DNA of 64,000 nucleotides. Origin: JALCLA01 sp965653565. GTDB taxonomy: Bacteria; Pseudomonadota; Gammaproteobacteria; Xanthomonadales; Xanthomonadaceae. The stretch is from assembly GCA_965653565.1 (NCBI GenBank), contig CBFHAI010000013.1:1-64000 (forward strand). Reading direction: 5' to 3'. Below the pieces are notes generated by a model. It did no database searches. It saw only the letters and a list, made by a program, of their open reading frames with translations, and was not told the DNA's origin. Below are positions 52,879-62,238 of this stretch, one piece after another. Positions within the stretch are counted from its first letter, which is position 1, and each line of letters begins with the position of its first letter. A program made the translations under genes and the position numbers.

Positions 52879-53352
52879 CCTCCACGAGCACGCCGCGCAA
52901 ATTCGGAGCCGCTGCGCATTCGCGCATGGTTTTTCTTGCTGCAACGCATCCTGCGTCTGGCAGCGAAAGCCCGGTCGCTCACTCGCAAAAGCGCCTCGAC
53001 TTGGGGGTGCTAGTCGTTCGTCGACACCCGCCGAATGCAACGGTCCGGGCCGTCCAGAACTGGCGAAATAAGCGCTCGTTTCCGTTGATCGGCGACAAAC
53101 GGAACGCGCTTCAGACCCGATATTTCCCTGAAAACTGACGCTGTGCGTCAGTTCTTCTAGGGATTTTCCTACTCCGGGCCTCAGGAAGTTCCGCGACCGA
53201 TTCGGGTCGTCGCTTTTTCGCTTGTGGCAGTTGACTGCGCTCCCTAGTGTCGGCGCCGCCGCGAACGGCTGCGCGCGTTCGTTGCGTCGGATGGGTCAGG
53301 TCCTTCGATCGTCCCGATCGAGTCGCGCGATGCCGTCACACGGAGCGAGTGC
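52879..53352. other. Long intergenic region before the subtilase gene
   Basis: About 470 bp without a convincing gene. A hairpin AACTGACG-CTGTG-CGTCAGTT with following TCTTCT lies at 53133-53157 and may be a terminator. The stretch 53160-53352 probably carries the promoter of the subtilase gene; no clear -35/-10 pair is seen. RBS GGAG is at 53341-53344. Confidence 0.45.
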
Positions 53353-55560
53353 ATGAGAGCGATTAGCGTCCTGGCAGTTCTTGGTTTGGTGTTTTCTTTG
53401 TCTCAACGGCCGGCGTGCGCACAGGAACGCGCGCACTTTTACGAGCCCGAACAGCAGCTGCTTGTCGCGATGGACGAGACATCGCTGCCCGATTTGACGC
53501 CGGAGAACATCGTCGCCTCGATCACCGGCGGCGCGCCGATCGAAGGTCTCGACGCCCGTCTCGCCTTTCCCGTCGACGCGAGATTGATGATTCGCGAGCC
53601 GCGACTGCCGGCGTCCGAACGTCTTCATCGTCCCGCGACGGATCAGCAGGCCCTGTTGGAACGCTACGTCGTTCTGACCTACGAGACGCCGCTCGACGCA
53701 AGCGCAGCCTTGACCTACCTGGAACACGATGGCGACGTGCTCGCCGCCAGCGGCAACACGCGCGTCGAGTTTTCGGTCGCGCCGGCCGATCCGGAATTCT
53801 CTCCGACCAATCCCGTCGTGGTGCAGAACTTCCAATGGGAGTACCAGACGTTTCCGGACTACGCGCTCACGCGCACGATGGCGTTCCAGACGGCCTGGGA
53901 AAAAGTGCGCGGCACCGCCTACGTCGGGCACGTCGACTTCGGCATCCAGGTCAATCATCCGGACCTGAGCGGCGCCTATCGCCCGCAGTTCGCCTACAAC
54001 GTGCAGAGCAACAACCGGCAGGTCGACGAGATGTATTCGAACAAGATTCCCGCCGGCGACGGCACGCTTCGAGCCGGCCACGGTACCCACACCGCCGGGA
54101 TCATCGCCGCCAATACGCGACATCCGAACCTGCCTGCGGGTGAGGCGAACTACCCTGCCACCGGGGTGGCCGGGGCTTGCTGGTGGTGTTCGCTGATTGT
54201 GGTGAAGATACGCAATGAAGCGACGCTGTCGTCTTCTACGGCTGATGCCGTGGCGGGCGCGTATTGGGCGGTGCAGCGCGGCGCGCAGGTCGTCAATCTG
54301 AGCTTCGGCAGCGAGCTCCAGGGAATGGACTTTCTGCAGTACGACTGTTCGCCCACCAACGAGTCAGTGTGGTGCGCTTTTGTGACCTACGCCGACTATC
54401 TCGATGTGACGTTGGTTGTGGCATCGGGCAATGACGGCGACTCGTATGTCCAACTACCAGCGAATCTGGCCGCAGTGATCGCTGTGGGCGCATCGATGTT
54501 CGATACTTCCAGCGGCTTCGGAAATCCCCGGTGGCGCGAGCCGTCGCCTTCGGCGTTGGGCAGTGCCTACGGCAATCATCTGTTCAATCATGGCGTCATT
54601 GCGCCTGGGCACGATGTGCTTTCAACAACCTACAGCAACCGTTTTTGGAACGCCGACATCCGGTGCGGTGACAAGTACGGGAACGGTGCGGCGCTCGACG
54701 GTTACGGACTATGCACCGGCACATCCATGGCAGCGCCGCTGATTTCCGGCGTTGCAGCATTGGTGAAAACAGTAGACCCGTTGCAGACGGCGGCGCTCGT
54801 GCGCTCGCGCGTGTTCGCAGCGGGTTCGCGCGCCGGCGTGCCCGACCAGGAACATGGTTTTGGTTTCGTGAACGCCAATAGCGCGGTTGCCAGCGTGCTC
54901 GCCACCACGAATCGCCTGACGCCACTCTTTTCCTTGAACAGCGCAAACCTGAAGGACTATTTCTATACAGTGGTTCCGCAGCATGCGCGCGCCGCCGTCC
55001 TCGGAACGCTGGAACCGCAGGTGGCGGGCAATGGAATTCCCGGGTACTACGGCTATGCCTTCGTCGGCACGGAGGTCAAGCCGGGCGGCAACACCTATAC
55101 GGTGGGCGCCAATCCGCCGTTGACGCGCCTGACTCCGAAGGCGCAAGTCTGGCTCTTTTCGACGCATGTGAATCCGTTGAACGCGGCGGTGGATTTAAAG
55201 CCTCTTTGGCGTCTGAGCTACAAATGCGGCGATGCGATTCCGTCTGGCAGACCAAACATCTGCGCAGCCCATCCCTACCATGTCGATCATTTCTACACGA
55301 CCGACGTCAATGAGCTGATCACCTACAAGTCCAGCCATGGTTACCTGCCGGACGGAATCGAGGGTTACGTTTATCCGACAACACAGGCGCAGCCGGCCGG
55401 AACCACGACACTGCTGCGCGCGTTCAAGTTGGCCGACGACGATTACGCGGTATTTCCGTTCGAGCAAAAGGCAGCGATGGCAGCTTTGGGATATACGGGA
55501 TCGCTGACAACGCTCGGCTATGTCTATTTCAACGCGACCGGCGCGCGACCGGTTTACTAG
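53353..55560 (+). CDS. Exported subtilisin-like S8 peptidase with C-terminal DUF5648-like repeats
   Basis: 735 aa. Signal peptide residues 1-23 (ISVLAVLGLVFSLSQRPACA). Propeptide-like region to about 150. Catalytic domain about 165-520: Asp195 in GHVDFGIQVNHPDL, His243 in GHGTHTAGI, the oxyanion Asn region VVASGNDGD, Ser458 in CTGTSMAAPLISG. Residues about 540-735 form two beta units with DYFYTVVP ... GIPGYYGYAFV and HFYTTDVNELITYKSSHGYLPDGIEGYVY, the pattern of DUF5648-type C-terminal domains. Three paralogous exported proteins start nine bases after its stop, with the same AGGAGCAGACG leader, so they are probably co-transcribed. Substrate unknown. Confidence 0.92.
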   Translation: MRAISVLAVLGLVFSLSQRPACAQERAHFYEPEQQLLVAMDETSLPDLTPENIVASITGGAPIEGLDARLAFPVDARLMIREPRLPASERLHRPATDQQALLERYVVLTYETPLDASAALTYLEHDGDVLAASGNTRVEFSVAPADPEFSPTNPVVVQNFQWEYQTFPDYALTRTMAFQTAWEKVRGTAYVGHVDFGIQVNHPDLSGAYRPQFAYNVQSNNRQVDEMYSNKIPAGDGTLRAGHGTHTAGIIAANTRHPNLPAGEANYPATGVAGACWWCSLIVVKIRNEATLSSSTADAVAGAYWAVQRGAQVVNLSFGSELQGMDFLQYDCSPTNESVWCAFVTYADYLDVTLVVASGNDGDSYVQLPANLAAVIAVGASMFDTSSGFGNPRWREPSPSALGSAYGNHLFNHGVIAPGHDVLSTTYSNRFWNADIRCGDKYGNGAALDGYGLCTGTSMAAPLISGVAALVKTVDPLQTAALVRSRVFAAGSRAGVPDQEHGFGFVNANSAVASVLATTNRLTPLFSLNSANLKDYFYTVVPQHARAAVLGTLEPQVAGNGIPGYYGYAFVGTEVKPGGNTYTVGANPPLTRLTPKAQVWLFSTHVNPLNAAVDLKPLWRLSYKCGDAIPSGRPNICAAHPYHVDHFYTTDVNELITYKSSHGYLPDGIEGYVYPTTQAQPAGTTTLLRAFKLADDDYAVFPFEQKAAMAALGYTGSLTTLGYVYFNATGARPVY

Positions 55561-55569
55561 GAGCAGACG

Positions 55570-56337
55570 ATGAAAACCACCTGGTTGGTTTTGCTAGTAG
55601 CGCTGACGTTGTCGGCAACGTCGCGTGCCGAAGTGACGATGACCCTGATTCCTGCCTCGCCCGTGCAGAACGAGCCGGTCCACGTGCGCATTCGCAGCGA
55701 GCCTGGCGATGTGATATTCGCGGGCATGTTCCTGTATGAGCGCTCGGGTGTCGGCGCACTGCCCACGAACCAGTTCCGCATCGTTCCGAGTGGCGAAGCC
55801 TTGTCACCAAACGATCGGCCGGTCGATCACACTTTTTATCTTGGTAGATTACCTCAGGGCAGCTACAGCGTGATTCTGGGCGGCGACTCGGGGACGCTGG
55901 TGGTTTCTACGCTGGAGTTCACGGTAGAGACTTCCGTCAGGAATCGCTTTATCGGCGGCGAAAGAGAAGCGAATGCACCGCTCGATCACTCCGGCCTCTG
56001 GTACAAACCCGGCGAGACCGGGTCATCGATCGTGCTGGTGCAAAGTCCGATATCTCGCGACTTGGCGGGGGGTCTTTACGGGTACGACGAAGACGGCAAT
56101 CCGGTCTGGTACACGCTGGCGCCGGCGGTCTGGCTCGACGCGCGGCTCGATACCGCGCGCAGCGACGTTTTCCGCAGCCGCGGTTCGCCGCTCGGCGAGC
56201 CTTACGTCGGTTCCGAATTCCAGACGACGAAAATCGGCGAAATCTTCCTGCACTTCAACGGCATCGACGCGCTGCATGTCGACTATGAAATCGAAGGGAA
56301 AGTCGGTTCGGAAGATTATCGGCGGTTTGGTTTCTAG
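55570..56337 (+). CDS. Exported 255-aa protein of unknown function, array copy 1
   Basis: Signal peptide residues 1-20 (LVLLVALTLSATSRA). The N-terminal half is a beta domain of about 105 residues (EVTMTLIPASPVQNEPVHVRIRSEPGD, FLYERSGVGALPTNQFRIVP, VDHTFYLGRLPQGSYSVIL). The C-terminal half starts at DHSGLWYKPGETGSSIVLVQSP and has GGLYGYDEDGNPVWYTLAP, FRSRGSPLGEPYVGSEFQ, FLHFNGIDALHVDYEIEG and ends DYRRFGF. The GLWY...G...VW layout recurs in many uncharacterised secreted proteins of this bacterial group and in the remnant at 27479-27900. No catalytic motif is seen and there are no cysteines after the signal peptide. Nine-base spacing from the subtilase suggests co-expression. Confidence 0.75.
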   Translation: MKTTWLVLLVALTLSATSRAEVTMTLIPASPVQNEPVHVRIRSEPGDVIFAGMFLYERSGVGALPTNQFRIVPSGEALSPNDRPVDHTFYLGRLPQGSYSVILGGDSGTLVVSTLEFTVETSVRNRFIGGEREANAPLDHSGLWYKPGETGSSIVLVQSPISRDLAGGLYGYDEDGNPVWYTLAPAVWLDARLDTARSDVFRSRGSPLGEPYVGSEFQTTKIGEIFLHFNGIDALHVDYEIEGKVGSEDYRRFGF

Positions 56338-56377
56338 CCACAGGCCAAGACTACGGCCGGACTATCAGGAGCTGACG

Positions 56378-57145
56378 ATGAAGACCGCTTCTTTTGTGAC
56401 GATGCTAGTCGCGTTGATGCTATCGGCCACCGCGCGCGCCACGATAACGATGACACTGATTCCTCCCGTGCCGTTGCAGAACGAGCCGGTACATGTGCGC
56501 GTTCGCAGCGAGCCGGGTGATTTTCTTGTCACCGGCATGTTCATCTACGAGCGATCGGGTGTAGGCGCACTGCCCACCAATCAGTTTCGGATAGTTCCCG
56601 TTGGCGAACTCGCGTCGCCGAGCGACTCGCCGGTCGACCATACTTTTTATCTGGGTCGGCTGCCGCAAGGCAGCTACACAGTAATCCTAGGAAACGGGGA
56701 TTTGCCCCCAATCACGACGCTGGAGTTCACGGTAGAGACTTCCGTCAGGAATCGCTTTATCGGTGGCGAAAGAGAAGCGAATGCGCCGCTCGACCACTCC
56801 GGCCTCTGGTACAAGCCCGGCGAGACCGGATCGTCGATCGTGCTGGTGCAAAGTCCGGTGTCGCGCGATCTGGCGGGGGGTCTTTACGGGTACGACGAAG
56901 GCGGCAATCCGGTCTGGTACACGCTGGCACCGGCGGTCTGGCTTGATGCGCGGCTCGACACTGCGCGCAGCGACGTTTTCCGCAGCCGCGGTTCGCCGCT
57001 CGGCGGGCCGTACGTAGGTTCCGAATTCCAGGCTACGAAAATCGGCGAAGTCTTCCTGCACTTCGACGGCATCGACAAGCTGCACGTCGACTACGAAATC
57101 GAAGGAAAAACCGGTTCGGGCGACTATCGGCGATTCGGTTTCTAG
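56378..57145 (+). CDS. Exported 255-aa protein of unknown function, array copy 2
   Basis: Same length and layout as copy 1. Signal peptide FVTMLVALMLSATARA. Differences concentrate in the first domain (TMTLIPPVPLQNEPVHVRVR, FLVTGMFIYERSG, VPVGELASPSDSPVDH) and at the end (FDGIDKLHVDYEIEGKTGSGDYRRFGF), while the middle, from LEFTVETSVRNRFIGGEREA through the GLWYKPGETG segment, is almost identical to copy 1 at DNA level. The frame is open upstream into copy 1 but the RBS AGGAG and 808-bp register fix the start at 56378. Confidence 0.75.
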   Translation: MKTASFVTMLVALMLSATARATITMTLIPPVPLQNEPVHVRVRSEPGDFLVTGMFIYERSGVGALPTNQFRIVPVGELASPSDSPVDHTFYLGRLPQGSYTVILGNGDLPPITTLEFTVETSVRNRFIGGEREANAPLDHSGLWYKPGETGSSIVLVQSPVSRDLAGGLYGYDEGGNPVWYTLAPAVWLDARLDTARSDVFRSRGSPLGGPYVGSEFQATKIGEVFLHFDGIDKLHVDYEIEGKTGSGDYRRFGF

Positions 57146-57185
57146 CCGCAGATCACGGCTACGGCCGAACACTCAGGAGCAGACG

Positions 57186-57953
57186 ATGAAGACGATTTCT
57201 TTGGTGATGATGCTGGTCGCGTTGATGCTATCGGCCATGGCGCGCGCCACGATAACGATGACGCTGGTTCCCGCTGCTCCAGTGCAGAACGAACCGCTAC
57301 ACGTGCGCATTCGCAGCGAGCCGGGCGATCTCATATTCGCCGGTATGTTTTTGTACGAGCGTTCGAGCGTGGTTGCGCTGCCGACCAATCAGTTCCGGAT
57401 CATTCCGAGCGGCGAAGCCTTGTCGCCGAACAATTCGCCGGTGGATCACACTTTCTATCTGGGCAGGTTGCCCCAAGGCAGCTACACCGTGATCCTGGGG
57501 TATCCGGACTCGCCCGCATTCGCCACGCTCGAATTCACAGTGGAGAGTTCGTTCAGGCATCGCCTCATCGGCCGCGACCTGGAGGCGCAGGCACCCCTCG
57601 ACCACTCCGGGCTCTGGTACAAACCGGGCGAAGCCGGATCGTCGATCGTGCTGGTGCAAAGTCCGGTGACGCGCGATCTGGCCGGTGGACTCTATGGGTA
57701 TGACGAAAACAAAAATCCGGTCTGGTACACGTTGGCGCCGGCGGCTTGGCATGATGCGCGGCTCGACACTGCGCGCAGCGATGTCTTTCGCAGCCGGGGC
57801 TCGCCGTTCGGCGAGCCTTACGTCGGTTCCGAATTCCAGACGACGAAAGTCGGCGAAATCTTCCTGCACTTCCAAGGCATCGACGCGCTGCATGTCGACT
57901 ATGAAATCGAAGGGAAAGTCGGTTCGGAGGATTATCGGCGATTTGGATTCTAG
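57186..57953 (+). CDS. Exported 255-aa protein of unknown function, array copy 3
   Basis: Third member. Signal peptide LVMMLVALMLSAMARA resembles copy 2; the central segment FTVESSFRHRLIGRDLEAQAP is the most divergent of the three; the last part (FQGIDALHVDYEIEGKVGSEDYRRFGF) is nearly identical to copy 1. The domain signature GLWYKPGEAGSSIVLVQSPV and NKNPVWYTLAPAAW is kept. All three frames are intact, so selection maintains the array. Confidence 0.75.
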   Translation: MKTISLVMMLVALMLSAMARATITMTLVPAAPVQNEPLHVRIRSEPGDLIFAGMFLYERSSVVALPTNQFRIIPSGEALSPNNSPVDHTFYLGRLPQGSYTVILGYPDSPAFATLEFTVESSFRHRLIGRDLEAQAPLDHSGLWYKPGEAGSSIVLVQSPVTRDLAGGLYGYDENKNPVWYTLAPAAWHDARLDTARSDVFRSRGSPFGEPYVGSEFQTTKVGEIFLHFQGIDALHVDYEIEGKVGSEDYRRFGF

Positions 57954-58067
57954 TCGGGCCCGACCAAGGTCCCGTTCACTGGAGCAGATGATCTCGAGCG
58001 CGCAGGCTGCTGGCTATCTTGGCAACCCGGGACGATTACACGTCCCGGCAGTGCCTCCCGCGCAAAC

Positions 58068-58934
58068 TCACAGTTGCAACGAAGATTCGAATCGCCGGCT
58101 TCGACCATCGATGGGATCGTCGAATTCGAGCGATGCGGCCAGCAGTTTCAGCGGACGTGAGTAGTCGTCGGAAGACGTGGGCTGCAGCGTCGGGTATGTG
58201 CGGTCGTTGACGATCGGTGCGCCGAGTGCGGCGAGGTGGACGCGCAGTTGGTGTTTGCGGCCGGTGATGGGGGTCAGGGCGTAGCGCCAGAGTGCGGCGT
58301 CGCGCGAAATCACATGAAGGCGGGTTTCGCTGTTGGGCGGGCCGTCGATTTCCCGGGTGCGGAAGAACGGTTCGCCGCGCGTCAGGCGCGATTTTCGCAC
58401 CAGTGGGAAGTCCAGATCAGGCAGCGGCGGTGCGATCGCTTCATAAGTTTTGCGGATACGTAATTCGCGAAATAGCGCCTGATACGCGCTGCGGGTCTGG
58501 CGGTTGGCGGAGAACATCACGAGCCCCGCGGTTTCGCGGTCGATCCGGTGCAGCGGCGCGAGTTGCGGGTTGGCGAGGCGCTGCGTCAGCCGCGCGAGCA
58601 GAGTCTGCTGGACAAAACGGCCGGACGGGGTGACGGGGAGGAAGTGCGGTTTGTCGGCGATCACGAGGTGCTCGTCGGCGTAGACGATGGTCTCCTCGAA
58701 CGGGATCGGCGGTTCGTCGATTATTTCGCGGAAATAGCGGATTTCCGCGCCGGTGCGGTAGGCGTCGTCGGGTTGCAGCGGCGTGCCGAACTCATCCTGT
58801 ACGCGGCCGCGGGCGAAGCGATCGAGCCAGGCTTCGCGCTTTATCGCGGGGAAGCGCGCGCACAGGCCGTCGAGCAGCGTGGGCCAGTCGCCGGGTGGCA
58901 GCTGCAGGCGGCTGGGTGGGGTTGGGATCGGCAT
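58068..58934 (-). CDS. RluA-family pseudouridine synthase
   Basis: 288 aa. Converts uridine to pseudouridine in rRNA or tRNA; the exact target cannot be told from sequence. Motif I KPHFLPVTPSG lies near residues 105-114, the catalytic motif HRIDRETAGLVMF has Asp132, followed by YEAIAPPLP and the late motif ITGRKHQLRVHLAALGAPIVND. An N-terminal S4-like segment (RFPAIKREAWLDRFARGRVQ) is present. Length is somewhat short for RluC/RluD and fits the variant group common in this bacterial lineage. It is convergent with the exported-protein array; 114 bp separate the two stops. Confidence 0.9.
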   Translation of the reverse strand: MPIPTPPSRLQLPPGDWPTLLDGLCARFPAIKREAWLDRFARGRVQDEFGTPLQPDDAYRTGAEIRYFREIIDEPPIPFEETIVYADEHLVIADKPHFLPVTPSGRFVQQTLLARLTQRLANPQLAPLHRIDRETAGLVMFSANRQTRSAYQALFRELRIRKTYEAIAPPLPDLDFPLVRKSRLTRGEPFFRTREIDGPPNSETRLHVISRDAALWRYALTPITGRKHQLRVHLAALGAPIVNDRTYPTLQPTSSDDYSRPLKLLAASLEFDDPIDGRSRRFESSLQL

Positions 58935-58970
58935 GCGGTGTTGGGAGCCGGAGCTAGAGCCAGAGCCAGA

Positions 58971-59015
58971 GCGGGACGCAGAGATTTAAAAGAAAGGACG
59001 CGAAGGAAAGAAAAG
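58971..59015. repeat. GACGCAGAG-family repeat, single arm
   Basis: GCGGGACGCAGAGATTTAAA followed by AGAAAGGACGCGAAGG; same family as 38656-38708. The gap 58935-59147 holds nothing else recognisable. Confidence 0.6.
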
Positions 59016-59147
59016 GGAAATGTCGCTCGCGGAGAGTGTTTGCGGAGGTTGGGTTTTGTTTTACTTGGGAAGCCTACCAGTAAGCGGCTGGCCGGCGGCA
59101 TTGCGGAGTTGTGGTGAGTGGGCGCGCTTGATGCGCATCGCGCGGCG

Positions 59148-62100
59148 TCAGGCCCGCGGCAGCGGGCCGCCGGTTTTGAGCAGGGCCTCGATCGCGTCGG
59201 CGGTGACCGGGCGACTGTACAGGTAGCCTTGGGCTTCGTCGCAGGCGAGCAGGCGCAGTAGGCGGGCTTGTTCTTCGGTTTCTACGCCTTCGGCGACGAC
59301 GCGCAGGCGCAGGGCATGGGCGAGGGCGATGATGCTCGAGACGATCGCCATGCCTTCGGGCCCTTCGGTCATGCCGCTAACGAAGGTGCGGTCGATTTTC
59401 AGCGAGGTGACCGGCAGCTTGGCAAGGTAGGCGAGCGAGCAGTAACCGGTGCCGAAGTCGTCGATGGCGATGTCGACGCCGAGCGCGCGGATCTGCGCCA
59501 GCGCGGCGGCATTGCGTTCGAGGTTTTCCATCAGCACGCTTTCGGTTATTTCGAGCTTGAGCGCGGCGCCTCCGTCGAGCGCGATGACTTCGCCGATGCT
59601 GGCGGTGAAATCCGGATGCTGCAGTTGCAGCGGCGAGACATTCACCGCCACGCGCAAGGCGCCGAGCCCGGCGTCGCGCCAGCGCCGATGATCGGCCATC
59701 GACTGGCGCAGCGCCCAATGGCCGACGGTGCCGATGAGGCCGGATTCCTCCAGGATCGGAATGAAGCGGATCGGCGGAATCAAGCCGTTTTCCGGATCCT
59801 GCCAGCGGATCAGCGCTTCCACGCCGCTGATTGCCATGTCGGAAAAGCGCACTTTCGGTTGATAGTGCAGCACGAATTCGTTGCGCTCGATGGCGCGCCG
59901 CAGTTTGGTTTCCATCGCCAGCGTTTCGGCGGCGCGCGCGTCCATTTCCGGCGCGTAGAACACGCAGGGAACGTTGCGCGCCTTGGCGCGGCGCAATGCG
60001 GCTTCCGCGTTCCTCAACAAGGTTTCCGCATCGCGGCCATCGGTCGGGAATACCGCGACCCCGGTGCGCACGCCGAGTCGCAATTCGCTGTCGCGTACGG
60101 TCAACACTTCACCGAAGCAGCGCGCCGCATAATCCTCCACCGTACGCGCCACCTCGGCCGCCGAATGCCGGTCGGAAACCAGCAGCGCAAAGACACCCGC
60201 GCCGATGCAGGCTGCAGTCGCATTGCAGGCTTTCACCCGCGCGGCGACTTGCTTGAGCAGATCGTCGCCGCCGGCTCGCCCGAGGCTTTCGTTGATGTGG
60301 CGGAAACGCACGAGGTCGACCAGCAGCACGGCGAGCATGTCGGCCTTGTCGCCGCCGGCGTCGATGCGTTGCGACAGTCGTTCGATGAACTGGCGGCGGT
60401 TGGGCAGTCCGGTGACGGCATCGAAATCATCGAGATAACGCAGTTGCGCGGCAGTCTGCAGATGTTCGAGCGCGAACGAGATGTCGCGCGCCAGTTCGCC
60501 GAGCAGCGCCAGTTCCTCGTCGTCGAAGAAATCCTGCGTCTGCGAATGCAGCACCATCGCGCCGATGGCGCGGCCGGCCTGCAGCAGCGGGAAGGCGGCC
60601 ATCGAGCGCGAACCGCTAGTCACCGCGTAGTCGCGCGACAGCACGTTCGGATCGTTCTTCAGATCGTTGGAGACGTAGGGCTGGCCGGCCAGCACGACGC
60701 GCGCGATCTGCGTGCGGCTCCAGTCGTCGTTCGAAACCAGCGTCGCAAGCGCGCTGAAAAACTCGTCAGCGCCGCCGTATTGCGCCGCGATGCGCAGCGA
60801 ACCGTCGTCTTCCAGCAGACCGATCCAGGCGCGCAGGAAATTGCCGGCATCGACCGCCAGCCGGCAGGCACCGCGGAACAAATCGTCGCGTTCGCGCACC
60901 CGCACGATCAGCCCGTTGATGCCGCTCAACATGCTGTGCACGCGGTTCAGCCGCAGAATGCGCGCCTCGGTTTTCTTCTGCTCGGTCACATCCTGCACGG
61001 TGTGGAAGCACCAGGTCGCGCCGGCGGTGTTCTCGAGCGAGCCCGGCGGCACCGGTTCCATCACCTGGCGCAGGGTCACGGTGCGGCCGCCGATGATCAT
61101 GCGGTATTCAATGTCGCGACGGCTGTCGTTGCGATTGAGTTGCGCCACGCGTTCAAGAAAACGTTCGCGATCGTCGGCATGCACATGCTCGGCCCAGGCC
61201 TGCAGATCGAGCGGGATATCGCCGTCGGGATCGAGGCCGAGCAAGTGCGGCAAGGTCGGCGACCAGCTCACGATGCGTCCGCCTTCGCTGGTGGCCAGAT
61301 GCGCCAGGCGCGCCAGATCCTGCGCGCGGCGCAGGCCCGCTTCGCTGCGCGCGAGCGCCTGCTGCGAGCGATAGCGCTCCGTCATGTCGCGGATGAAGAC
61401 GGTGAAGATGCGGCCCTGCGAGGTGGAAAGTTTCGAGATCGTGGCTTCGATCGGAAACTCCGTGCCGTTACTGTGCTGCGCCCATACGGTGCGAGCCGTC
61501 ATCGGGCGCTCGCGCCGCGCTTCGCGCGAGAACACTTCGATCTGGCGGGTGTGCTCGTCGCGGAAGCGTTGCGGCAGGAAATCGTTGAGCGAACGTCCGA
61601 TCGCCGCCGTCGGCGCAATGCCGAACAACTGGCCGGCCGCGGCATTGAACAGCAGGATGCAATGCTGTTCGTCGATCGCGATGATGGCGTCCATCGCCGA
61701 TTCCACCAGCCCCGACAGGCGGCGTTCGACCTGCACCAGGCCTTCGTGCGTGCGCGCCAGTTCGAGACTCTTGTCTTCCAGCTTGCGGATCAGCGATTCG
61801 CTGTATTGCTTGAGCACCGGCGCTTCGATTTCGTCGCTGAGCGCGGCCGAGCGTGGCGGATGCGGGCGCCGCAGGGCGGTTTCGATGGCATCGAGCAGGG
61901 CGCGCGTGGGCGCCGGCTTTTCGATGTAGGCATCGGCGCCGGCCGATTCGGCCAGCTTGCGGTCGGCCGGCGAGTTGTAGGTGCTGGTATAGAGCACGAA
62001 GGGCAGGTGATGCAGGCGCGGGTCGCGCCGCACTTCCAGGCACAGTCGGTAGCCGTCCATGCGCGGCATCAGGATGTCGGAGATGACGCCGTCCACCGTT

Positions 62101-62228
62101 TCGCGTGCGAGCAGTTCCAATGCCTCGACGCCGTTGCCGGCCTCGATCGCGCAGTGGCCTTCGATCTCCAGCTGCACGCGCAGCAGTTTCAGGTTGCTGT
62201 CGTGATCGTCGACGATGAGCAGCTTCAC
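59148..62228 (-). CDS. REC-PAS-PAS-GAF-(degenerate GGDEF)-EAL c-di-GMP phosphodiesterase
   Basis: 1026 aa from GTG 62228, which begins the receiver sequence (KLLIVDDHDSNLKLL); the frame is open further upstream, overlapping the previous gene. Domains in order: receiver with Asp51 (VISDILMPRMDG); coiled coil; PAS about 180-300 (VESAMDAIIAIDEQHC); second PAS about 310-440; GAF about 455-600; GGDEF about 610-770, in which the signature is CIGAGVFALL and so lacks GGDEF residues; EAL about 785-1020 with VEALIRWQDP, LEITESVLMEN, DDFGTGYCSLAYL and VVAEGVETEEQ. The cyclase domain is therefore predicted inactive and the EAL domain able to hydrolyse c-di-GMP. It is the last gene of a kinase-receiver-phosphodiesterase operon, 10 bp after the receiver gene. 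Confidence 0.93.
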   Translation of the reverse strand: MKLLIVDDHDSNLKLLRVQLEIEGHCAIEAGNGVEALELLARETVDGVISDILMPRMDGYRLCLEVRRDPRLHHLPFVLYTSTYNSPADRKLAESAGADAYIEKPAPTRALLDAIETALRRPHPPRSAALSDEIEAPVLKQYSESLIRKLEDKSLELARTHEGLVQVERRLSGLVESAMDAIIAIDEQHCILLFNAAAGQLFGIAPTAAIGRSLNDFLPQRFRDEHTRQIEVFSREARRERPMTARTVWAQHSNGTEFPIEATISKLSTSQGRIFTVFIRDMTERYRSQQALARSEAGLRRAQDLARLAHLATSEGGRIVSWSPTLPHLLGLDPDGDIPLDLQAWAEHVHADDRERFLERVAQLNRNDSRRDIEYRMIIGGRTVTLRQVMEPVPPGSLENTAGATWCFHTVQDVTEQKKTEARILRLNRVHSMLSGINGLIVRVRERDDLFRGACRLAVDAGNFLRAWIGLLEDDGSLRIAAQYGGADEFFSALATLVSNDDWSRTQIARVVLAGQPYVSNDLKNDPNVLSRDYAVTSGSRSMAAFPLLQAGRAIGAMVLHSQTQDFFDDEELALLGELARDISFALEHLQTAAQLRYLDDFDAVTGLPNRRQFIERLSQRIDAGGDKADMLAVLLVDLVRFRHINESLGRAGGDDLLKQVAARVKACNATAACIGAGVFALLVSDRHSAAEVARTVEDYAARCFGEVLTVRDSELRLGVRTGVAVFPTDGRDAETLLRNAEAALRRAKARNVPCVFYAPEMDARAAETLAMETKLRRAIERNEFVLHYQPKVRFSDMAISGVEALIRWQDPENGLIPPIRFIPILEESGLIGTVGHWALRQSMADHRRWRDAGLGALRVAVNVSPLQLQHPDFTASIGEVIALDGGAALKLEITESVLMENLERNAAALAQIRALGVDIAIDDFGTGYCSLAYLAKLPVTSLKIDRTFVSGMTEGPEGMAIVSSIIALAHALRLRVVAEGVETEEQARLLRLLACDEAQGYLYSRPVTADAIEALLKTGGPLPRA

Positions 62229-62238
62229 GGCGGCAGGC

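Larger units (their letters stand above)
55561..57953 (+). repeat. Tandem gene array, three units of 808 bp
   Basis: The starts at 55570, 56378 and 57186 are exactly 808 bp apart; each unit contains a 255-codon gene, and the 40-bp spacers end in GGAGCTGACG or GGAGCAGACG. Similarity is patchy: the central part is nearly identical between copies 1 and 2, the last 90 bp between copies 1 and 3, and the signal-peptide region between copies 2 and 3, which indicates gene conversion after triplication. Confidence 0.9.
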
